64,000 nucleotides of DNA, from NCBI RefSeq assembly GCF_004803895.1, contig NZ_CP021978.1:7130001-7194000 (forward strand), read 5' to 3'. Position 1 is the stretch's first letter, and each line of letters opens with the position of its first letter. Below the pieces are notes generated by a model. It made no database searches, was not told where the DNA came from, and saw nothing but the letters and a program-made list of their open reading frames with translations. The stretch comes from Streptomyces hawaiiensis (GTDB taxonomy: Bacteria; Actinomycetota; Actinomycetes; Streptomycetales; Streptomycetaceae). Made by a program: the position numbers and the translations under genes. Below, piece by piece: positions 58,201 to 64,000 of the stretch.

Positions 58201-61200
58201 GTCGGTGTCGATGACAGCTTCTTTGAGCTGGGTGGCCATTCGTTGCTGGCGACGCGGTTGATCAGCCGGGTGCGGTCGGTGCTGGGTGTGGAGTTGTCGG
58301 TGCGGGCGGTGTTCGAGGCGCCGACGGTGGCCGCCCTGGCACAGCGGTTGTCGCAGGGCCAGGGGGCTCGGCCGGCGGTGCGGGTCGTCGAGCGGCCGGA
58401 CATCGTGCCGTTGTCGTTCGCTCAGCGGCGGTTGTGGTTCCTGCACAGGCTGGAGGGGCCGAGTGCGACGTACAACATGCCGATGGCGATCCGGCTGTCG
58501 GGTGAGCTGGACCGGGACGCGCTGAGGCTGGCGCTGGGTGATGTGGTCGAGCGGCACGAGAGTCTGCGGACGGTATTCTCCGACGGACCGGAGGGCCCCC
58601 GCCAGCACGTGATGGACGCTTCAGTAGCTGTGCCGGACCTCGTCGTCATCGAGGCGATTGAAGCAGAGCTGCCGAGCCGACTGGCCGAGGAGGCGCGATA
58701 CGCCTTCGACCTCGCCCTGGACACCCCCCTTCGCGCGACGCTGTTCGAACTGTCGCCGACCGAGCATGTGCTGCTGCTGGTACTGCACCACATCGCGGGT
58801 GACGGTTGGTCCCTGCGACCTCTGTCGCGGGACGTTGGTGTGGCGTATGTGGCGCGGGCGGGTGGGCGTGTGCCGGGGTGGTCGGAGTTGCCGGTGCAGT
58901 ATGTGGATTACACGCTGTGGCAGCAGGAACTGCTAGGTGATGAGGGTGATCCGGACAGTCTGGTGAGCCGTCAGGTGGCGTACTGGTCGAAGACGCTGGA
59001 GGGCCTGCCTGAGCAGCTGGAGTTGCCGGTGGACCGTCCGCGTCCGGCGGTGGCCAGTTATGCCGGTGATGTGGTTCCGCTGGCGGTGGATGCGGAGGTG
59101 CATGGTCGGATTGTGGCGCTGGCTCGGGAGTGTGGGGCGAGTGTGTTCATGGTGTTGCAGGCCGGTCTGGCGGTGTTGCTGAAGCGGCTGGGTGCGGGGT
59201 CGGACATTGCGTTGGGTTCGCCAATCGCGGGGCGGATGGACGAGGCGCTCGATGATCTGGTCGGGTTCTTCGTCAACACTCTTGTGCTGAGGACCGACGT
59301 CTCCGGTGATCCGTCGTTCCGGGAGTTGCTGGGGCGGGTGCGGGAGACGGATCTGGCCGCTTATGCCCATCAGGATGTGCCGTTTGAGCATCTGGTGGAG
59401 GTGCTGAATCCGGCGCGGTCGTTGTCACATCACCCGTTGTTCCAGGTGATGCTGGCGTTCCAGAGTGCTGAGCGTGGTGAACTGTCTCTGCCGGGTGTGC
59501 AGGTTTCGAGCATGCCGGTGGGGACGGGCACCTCCCGCTTCGATTTGCTGTTCAACGTCGATGAGCGGTTCTCGGCGTCGGGTGTGGCGTTGGGGCTTGA
59601 GGGGTTTGTGGAGTTCAGCACGGATCTGTTCGACCGGGGCACGGTGGTGTCGTTGGTGGAACGGCTGGTGCGGGTGCTGGAGCAGGTGGTGGCCGATCCG
59701 GGTGTGCGGGTCGGTGCGGTGGAGCTGCTGTCGGCGGACGAGCGTGCCCAGATCATCGAGGCTCGGAATGCCACCGACCGGGAGGTGATCGTCCCGAGCG
59801 TGCTCTCGGAGGCGTTCGAGGCGCAGGTGCGGGTGACGCCGGCCGGGGTGGCGGTGGTGTGTGACGAGGTCGAGGTTTCGTATGCGGAGTTGAATGAGCG
59901 GGCGAATCGGCTGGCGCGGTTGCTGGTTGCGCGGGGTGCGGGGCCGGAGCGGTTGGTGGGGCTGGCTGTTCCGCGGTCGGTGGAGTTGGTGGTGGCGGTC
60001 CTGGCGGTGTTGAAGGCCGGGGCGGCGTATCTGCCGTTGGATGTGGAGTATCCGCGCGAGCGGTTGGCGTTCATGGTGGGGGATGCGGCGCCGGTGTTGC
60101 TGGTGTCCACCGAGGCGGTGGTGGCCGGCGTGCCGGGGGATGTGGAGCGGGTGCTGCTGGACGATCCGGCGGTGCTGGAGGAGCTGGCCGGTCTGCCCGC
60201 GGGCGATGTCGAGTCTGGTGAGCGGCTGGGTGTGGTGGGGCCGCAGTCGCCGGCGTATGTGATCTACACGTCCGGTTCCACCGGCACACCCAAGGGCGTG
60301 GTGATGACGGTGGAGGCGCTGGCCAATCTGATTGCTTGGCATGTGGCGACGATCGGGGCGGGGCCGGAGGCGTCGGTGGCGCAGTTCACGGCGATCAGTT
60401 TCGATGTGTCGGCGCAGGAGATTCTGGAGACGCTGGGGTCGGGTAAGCGTCTGGTGGTTCCGGATGCTGATGTGCGGCGGGACGCGGCGCGGTTCGTCCG
60501 GTGGCTGGAGGAGTATCGAATCACGGAACTGTACGCGCCGAACGTCATGGTGGAAGCGGTCTGCGAAGCCGCGCTCGAACAACACCGCACCCTTCCCGCC
60601 CTCCACCACATCGGCCAAGGCGGGGAGGCTCTGGGGCTCACCCCTGCCGTGCGCGAGTTCATCACGGCTGAGCCCGGTCGTCGGCTCCACAACCACTACG
60701 GACCTTCCGAGACCCATCTGGTCACGGCCCATTCCCTGTCGGACGATGTGACGGGATGGCGGGCGACGGCTCCGATTGGTCGGCCGATTTGGAACACGCG
60801 GGTGTATGTGCTGGATGCCGGGCTGGCGCCGGTGCCGGTGGGTGTTGCGGGTGAGTTGTACATCGCGGGCGCCGCCCTGGCCCGCGGCTACCACGACCGT
60901 CCTGGTCTGACGGCGGAGCGGTTTGTGGCGAATCCGTTCACTCCTGGTGAGCGGATGTATCGCACTGGGGATCTGGTGCGGTGGAATGCCGAGGGTGAGC
61001 TGGAGTATCTGGGCCGGGCCGACTCCCAGGTGAAGGTGCGGGGCATACGCGTCGAACTAGGCGAGATCGAGGCGGTCCTCGCTGGCCACCCCGACGTCGC
61101 CCAGGCAGCCGTGGCATTGCGCGCTGAGGGCCCGGGCGGTGGACGCCCCGTCGGATACGTCGTCCCTGTGTCGGGCTGCGACGTGGACGTTCCGGCGCTG

Positions 61201-62373
61201 CGCACTTACCTGGCCGGCGCGTTGCCGGAGCACATGATGCCGTCCGCGATCGTGATGCTGGACGCCTTGCCGTTGACACCTAGCGGCAAGGTGGACCGGC
61301 GGGCCCTTCCTGCGCCCGTTATCGACACTGAGTCCTCGGGCCGAGGCCCCCGGACACCCCAGGAGGAGATCCTCTGCGGCGTGTTCGCCGAAATCTTGGG
61401 GATGTCCCGGGTCGATATCGACAGCAACTTCTTCGACCTTGGTGGCCACTCACTCCTGGCGACGCGCCTCATCAACCGCATCCAGGACCTGCTAGGCGTG
61501 GAACTTTCGATTCGTAGTTTGTTTGAAGCGCCGACCGTGGCGGGCCTGGCCGAACGCCTGGGCGTGGACACCAAGGAAGGCGCGCTCGACGTCCTGCTGC
61601 CGTTGAGGACTAACGGTGACAGAGCCCCGCTCTTCTGCATCCATCCCGGCGGTGGCCTCAGCTGGTGCTATGCGGGACTGCTAAAGCATCTCGGACCGGG
61701 CCGTCCGATCTACGGGCTGCAGGCTCGCGGGCTCGCCGAGCCCACGGAACTACCGAAGACCATCGTGGAGATGGCCGGCGACTACCTGGAGCAGATGAGG
61801 GCGGTGCAGCCGCACGGCCCGTACCACCTGCTGGGCTGGTCCTTCGGCGGGATGGTCGCCCATGTCATAGCCACGCAGCTGCAGGATAAGGGAGAGAGCG
61901 TCGCGCTGCTGGCGATGCTCGACGCCTATCCGATCGTTCCGGAACAGGCCGACCAGAGAACGGGCGGCTTGGAGAAGGAACTGCTCGCAGACCTCATCCA
62001 CTTCGTGGGAATCGATGCCGATGCGACCCGGGACAAATTGGACCGGTCAGCTGCGCTGGACATCCTCCGGCAGGAAGGCAGCGCGCTCGCCGCGCTCGAC
62101 GACCGCAGCACGTCAGCGCTTATGGACATCTTCATCAACAACAACAAGTTGCTGACAGGATTCAACCCCGTCCGCTTCCGTGGGGAGCTCCTGCACTTCA
62201 CGGCCACGCTGGGCCGGGACGAGAGGACACCGACGGCGCGGAGTTGGCGACCGCATGTCGAAGGCCGTATCGAGGACCACCCGATCGCCTGCGAGCACCG
62301 GGACATGGTTCAGCCAGGGCCGCTTGCCGAAATCGCAAAGATCGTGGCCGACAAGCTTGACACCAGGCCCTGA
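55231..62373 (+). CDS. Two-module NRPS with terminal thioesterase (Ala, 4-methyl-Pro)
   Basis: The 2380-residue protein reads C-A-T, C-A-T-TE and starts at ATG 55231, overlapping the stop of the first NRPS. C5 (from residue 1) has [10 protein letters not shown]5 (465-957) has the same pocket DVFAVAIVYK as A4; T5 Ser near 1003; C6 (1059-1500) has [10 protein letters not shown]6 (1522-2027) reads DVQYGGHLVK, a proline-type pocket with Gly instead of Ala at position 301; T6 Ser near 2072; TE (about 2122-2380) has the nucleophile Ser2204 in GWSFGG. The second proline-type pocket should take 4-methylproline, the last residue of ADEP. The TE would release the chain by closing the lactone onto the Ser hydroxyl of residue 2. 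No docking domain is obvious at its N-terminus. Confidence 0.93.
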   Translation: MIPLSFAQQRLWFLHQLEGPNGTYNIPLAMRLSGELDRDALRLALGDVVERHESLRTVFPEVDGVPQQRVLSVSAAGVGLSVVSTVEEELPERLAAAAADGFDLANDLPLRVTLFELSPTEHVLLLVLNHIAADGWSFAPLSRDVGVAYVARAGGRVPGWSELPVQYVDYTLWQQELLGDEGDPDSLVSRQVAYWSKTLEGLPEQLELPVDRPRPAVASYAGDVVPLAVDAEVHGRIVALARECGASVFMVLQAGLAVLLKRLGAGSDIALGSPIAGRMDEALDDLVGFFVNTLVLRTDVSGDPSFRELLGRVRETDLAAYAHQDVPFEHLVEVLNPARSLSHHPLFQVMLALQNTPEGAFVLPGLESRIEPVGTGTSRFDLFFNLRERFSASGVALGLEGFVEFSTDLFDRGTVVSLVERLVRVLEQVVADPGVRVGAVELLSADERAQIIEARNATDREVIVPSVLSEAFEAQVRVTPAGVAVVCDEVEVSYAELNERANRLARLLVARGAGPERLVGLAVPRSVELVVAVLAVLKAGAAYLPLDVEYPRERLAFMVGDAAPVLLVSTEAVVAGVPGDVERVLLDDPAVLEELAGLPAGDVESGERLGVVGPQSPAYVIYTSGSTGTPKGVVVAQESVADLLSWAVRAFDRGRLSHVLAATSLSFDVSVFELFAPLVSGGSVEVVRDVLALLGRPWSGSLISAVPSALAQVVGQPDLAVKAQTVVLAGEALSAQVVADIRAAMPGCQVANIYGPTEATVYATAWFAGVDHTVTPPIGRPIWNTRVYVLDAGLAPVPVGVAGELYLAGVGLARGYLNRPGLTAERFVANPFTPGERMYRTGDLVRWNAEGELEYLGRADSQVKVRGFRIELGEVETVLAGRPEVGQAAVMVREDRPGDQRIVAYVVPGAGRVVDERVLRGRLSEVLPEYMVPSAVVVLDALPLTPNGKLDRRALPAPDFGGGRGVRRGPRSPQEEVLCAAFAEVLGVGQVGVDDSFFELGGHSLLATRLISRVRSVLGVELSVRAVFEAPTVAALAQRLSQGQGARPAVRVVERPDIVPLSFAQRRLWFLHRLEGPSATYNMPMAIRLSGELDRDALRLALGDVVERHESLRTVFSDGPEGPRQHVMDASVAVPDLVVIEAIEAELPSRLAEEARYAFDLALDTPLRATLFELSPTEHVLLLVLHHIAGDGWSLRPLSRDVGVAYVARAGGRVPGWSELPVQYVDYTLWQQELLGDEGDPDSLVSRQVAYWSKTLEGLPEQLELPVDRPRPAVASYAGDVVPLAVDAEVHGRIVALARECGASVFMVLQAGLAVLLKRLGAGSDIALGSPIAGRMDEALDDLVGFFVNTLVLRTDVSGDPSFRELLGRVRETDLAAYAHQDVPFEHLVEVLNPARSLSHHPLFQVMLAFQSAERGELSLPGVQVSSMPVGTGTSRFDLLFNVDERFSASGVALGLEGFVEFSTDLFDRGTVVSLVERLVRVLEQVVADPGVRVGAVELLSADERAQIIEARNATDREVIVPSVLSEAFEAQVRVTPAGVAVVCDEVEVSYAELNERANRLARLLVARGAGPERLVGLAVPRSVELVVAVLAVLKAGAAYLPLDVEYPRERLAFMVGDAAPVLLVSTEAVVAGVPGDVERVLLDDPAVLEELAGLPAGDVESGERLGVVGPQSPAYVIYTSGSTGTPKGVVMTVEALANLIAWHVATIGAGPEASVAQFTAISFDVSAQEILETLGSGKRLVVPDADVRRDAARFVRWLEEYRITELYAPNVMVEAVCEAALEQHRTLPALHHIGQGGEALGLTPAVREFITAEPGRRLHNHYGPSETHLVTAHSLSDDVTGWRATAPIGRPIWNTRVYVLDAGLAPVPVGVAGELYIAGAALARGYHDRPGLTAERFVANPFTPGERMYRTGDLVRWNAEGELEYLGRADSQVKVRGIRVELGEIEAVLAGHPDVAQAAVALRAEGPGGGRPVGYVVPVSGCDVDVPALRTYLAGALPEHMMPSAIVMLDALPLTPSGKVDRRALPAPVIDTESSGRGPRTPQEEILCGVFAEILGMSRVDIDSNFFDLGGHSLLATRLINRIQDLLGVELSIRSLFEAPTVAGLAERLGVDTKEGALDVLLPLRTNGDRAPLFCIHPGGGLSWCYAGLLKHLGPGRPIYGLQARGLAEPTELPKTIVEMAGDYLEQMRAVQPHGPYHLLGWSFGGMVAHVIATQLQDKGESVALLAMLDAYPIVPEQADQRTGGLEKELLADLIHFVGIDADATRDKLDRSAALDILRQEGSALAALDDRSTSALMDIFINNNKLLTGFNPVRFRGELLHFTATLGRDERTPTARSWRPHVEGRIEDHPIACEHRDMVQPGPLAEIAKIVADKLDTRP

Positions 62374-62412
62374 AGAAACAAGAGCAGACAAGAAAAACGA
62401 AAGGTGACTATC

Positions 62413-62640
62413 GTGTCCAATCCCTTTGAGGACAACGACAGCGAATACCTGGCGCTTGTCAACGACGAAGGACAATACTCACTCTGGCCCGCGTACATCG
62501 GCGTCCCTGAGGGATGGCATGTAGCGCACCAGAAGGCTGGCCGTCAGGTCTGCCTGGAATACATTGAGGCGCAATGGACGGACATGCGTCCCCGGAGCCT
62601 TGCCCAAGCGGTCACGCAGGCCACGACGGCAACTCAGTAG
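62413..62640 (+). CDS. MbtH-like protein
   Basis: The 75-residue protein starts [20 protein letters not shown] and has the conserved Trp pattern of MbtH proteins ([18 protein letters not shown], then W in [12 protein letters not shown]). MbtH proteins bind the adenylation domains of NRPSs and are often required for their folding or activity. I chose GTG 62413 because AAAGG lies 8 bases before it and the protein then starts as in the family; GTG 62404 is possible. The gene is the last of the biosynthetic operon. Confidence 0.95.
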   Translation: MSNPFEDNDSEYLALVNDEGQYSLWPAYIGVPEGWHVAHQKAGRQVCLEYIEAQWTDMRPRSLAQAVTQATTATQ

Positions 62641-62680
62641 CCGGAAGCATCTGGTCTTTCCAGATTCGTGTCTGATCAAT

Positions 62681-62707
62681 GCCCCTGCGTGCTCCGCGCG
62701 CAGGGGC
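62681..62707 (+). terminator. Terminator of the biosynthetic operon
   Basis: GCCCCTGCG (62681-62689) and CGCAGGGGC (62699-62707) form a perfect 9-bp stem with a 9-base loop, 40 bases after the MbtH stop codon; GTTCCTCG follows. It marks the right end of the cluster. Confidence 0.75.
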
Positions 62708-62758
62708 GTTCCTCGCCCTGTGAGTGATGTGGTCAATATTGGTATTTAAGGGATTCGG

Positions 62759-63330
62759 ATGACGGTCGACGACGTCAGCCACGAGGGCTTGCGCATCCTG
62801 CTCCGCGAAAGAAGGCGTCTCCTTTCAACGGCTGAAGACCTGGGAGACCTAACGCGATCCGGACTACGCGGCCAAGAAGGACCGGATCGAACATCACGAC
62901 GCAATCGCCGACAGCAAGGTCATACCCGAGGACGACGAACCCGAAGGCGTCTTCTGCAGGGACGAGTTCGGGCCGCTTCTGATGCCCCACCCGGGCCAAC
63001 AGTGGGCTGCCGCTACCTGCGTAGCCTCCACCCGCTTGAGACCCGCATCGCGATCGTCTGCAACAACTTCTCCCCGCACCTGACCACGAAGAGCTGCCAG
63101 CGGGTCGGCACCTGGGCCGCCGCGAACAGCGTCGAGATCGCCTACACCCCGACCAACAGCTCCTGGCTCCACCGGATAGAAGCGCAGTTCACCACCCTGC
63201 GCTACTTCACCCTCGACGGCACCGACCACGCCACCCACAAGGAACAGGGCAGCATGATCAGCCGATACATCATCTGGCGAAACCGCCATGGCGACGACCA
63301 GCGCCTACGCGCCGTCGTCGAAAGGGGTCT
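62759..63330 (+). pseudogene. IS630-family transposase remnant
   Basis: The first frame keeps DDVSHEGLRILLRE; a second carries RIEHHDAIADSKVIPEDDEP and a DEFGPL Asp motif; a deletion then joins LRSLHPLETRIAIVCNNFSP, IAYTPTNSSWLHRIEAQF (catalytic region) and SMISRYIIWRNRH. About 100 residues between the first and second catalytic Asp are lost and the second Asp in IVCDN is now Asn. It lies 50 bases beyond the cluster terminator. Confidence 0.78.
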
Positions 63331-63382
63331 GTCAGACGTTCGGATCTGGCTCGTAGTCGGTGGTGACGCCGGGGTGTCTGTC

Positions 63383-64000
63383 AGGGCAGGAGCATGCGGT
63401 GGCGGAGGAGGCCGAATCGGGCGCGTCCGTGCTTCTGTCGCATGATCCTCCTAATGCAGGTGTTGCCACCTTCGGTGCGGCCGTTGTGGTAGGGCAAGGT
63501 GAGGCCGGCGTCCACGGCGGACCGGTAGTCTTCGAGGCCGTTGGTGAAGCTGCGCAGGTGGGGTAGTTCGACGGTGTGGGCGGCCGTGATCCACTCGGTG
63601 AGTTTCCCGTCGTTGCCCTCGGCCGGTTTTGGCAGGGTGGCGAAGCCGCGTACGGGATCGGCAATGTGGTCATCTCCGGGCAGGCCGCGACGATCTTCTC
63701 CAGCAGGGTCGTTTCCTTCGGGCGCAGGTTTTCGGGGTCGGTGAGCAGGAGGCGGCTGGCGTGGCGTGGGGTAGTGACGGAGCGGTCGCCTTCGGCGCGG
63801 CCCTGGTTGAGGTCGCGGACCAGGAGGTTCGCGCTGCGGGTGTAGCCCAGCTTCCTTATCTCTCCCAGCAGTTGGTTGACAGGAACTCCCGGTTCAGCCA
63901 CCCGGCGGGTGCGCAGATGGTCGCGGTAGGGGTCAACGAGCGTGGGCCGGTAGGCGGGGGCGATGCGCAGAGCCTGGGCTTGGGCATGCGGGCGTAGCGT
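63383..64000 (-). pseudogene. ISL3-family transposase, frameshifted, cut by window end
   Basis: On the minus strand the frame carries GYTRSANLLVRDLNQGRAEG, HASRLLLTDPENLRPKETTL and KIVAACPEMTTL. Near 63640 it shifts, and the C-terminal DDE part (LTEWITAAHTVELPHLRSFT, YRSAVDAGLTLPYHNGRTEG with the catalytic Glu, IRRIMRQKHGRARFGLLRHR) is in another frame, ending at 63383. The 5' end lies beyond the window. Confidence 0.78.

Noticed and set aside
41225-62373. Repeats in the NRPS region as CRISPR or satellite DNA
   Set aside because: The repeats are kilobase-long coding domain copies with conserved NRPS motifs.
35162-62640. Enopeptin as the product of the cluster
   Set aside because: Genes for the C5N unit of enopeptins (aminolevulinate synthase, acyl-CoA ligase, amide synthetase) are not present in the window. 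The simpler A54556 type fits better, although genes outside the window cannot be excluded.

Overview
The window is high-GC DNA with Streptomyces-type codon usage, twin-operon sugar ABC transport without its own ATPase, and actinomycete-type IS elements. Genus-level assignment to Streptomyces is an inference from these traits.

Region 1 (1-11.3 kb) is a carbohydrate locus for L-fucose. A secreted right-handed beta-helix protein (possible GH141-type alpha-L-fucosidase, cut by the window start) and a GntR/FadR regulator lie on the minus strand. On the plus strand are an enolase-superfamily sugar-acid dehydratase, a lipoprotein binding protein with two permeases, a mutarotase, a fumarylacetoacetase-family hydrolase, an SDR, an aldo-keto reductase and a lactonase. 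Together they match the non-phosphorylating L-fucose route to pyruvate and lactate. The hydrolase has lost its catalytic middle and the lactonase its C-terminus, so the locus is decaying. The beta-helix gene and the catabolic operon have almost the same promoter/operator sequence.

Region 2 (11.3-34.5 kb) is a mosaic of accessory genes and broken mobile elements. It holds a frameshifted UvrA-like ABC protein, HxlR, MarR and MerR regulators, an aminoglycoside nucleotidyltransferase beside an IS630 element, a phosphotransferase stub, a broken tyrosine integrase, and remnants of IS3, IS5, IS30 and IS630 elements. It also holds a duplicated HIT-protein segment and an intact three-gene cassette (XRE regulator, ImmA/IrrE-type peptidase, MAB_1171c-like membrane protein) with a perfect 16-bp palindrome upstream.

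Region 3 (35.1-62.7 kb) is the main find: a compact, co-directional lipodepsipeptide gene cluster. It encodes a GriE-like leucine hydroxylase and a GriF-like dehydrogenase (4-methylproline supply), an ACP, a ketosynthase, a chain-length-factor-like ketosynthase and a ketoreductase (acyl chain), two NRPSs with six modules, a terminal thioesterase and an MbtH protein. The module order reads starter-C, Phe, Ser, Pro, N-methyl-X, X, Pro/4-MePro, TE, where both X modules have the same binding pocket. This is exactly the core of the acyldepsipeptides (A54556/ADEP and enopeptins: Phe-Ser-Pro-NMeAla-Ala-MePro), which bind ClpP. No clpP gene, dehydratase, imine reductase or enopeptin C5N genes are in the window.

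Region 4 (62.7-64 kb) is again IS debris (IS630 and ISL3 remnants), so the cluster is bounded by mobile elements on its right and by the mosaic on its left.
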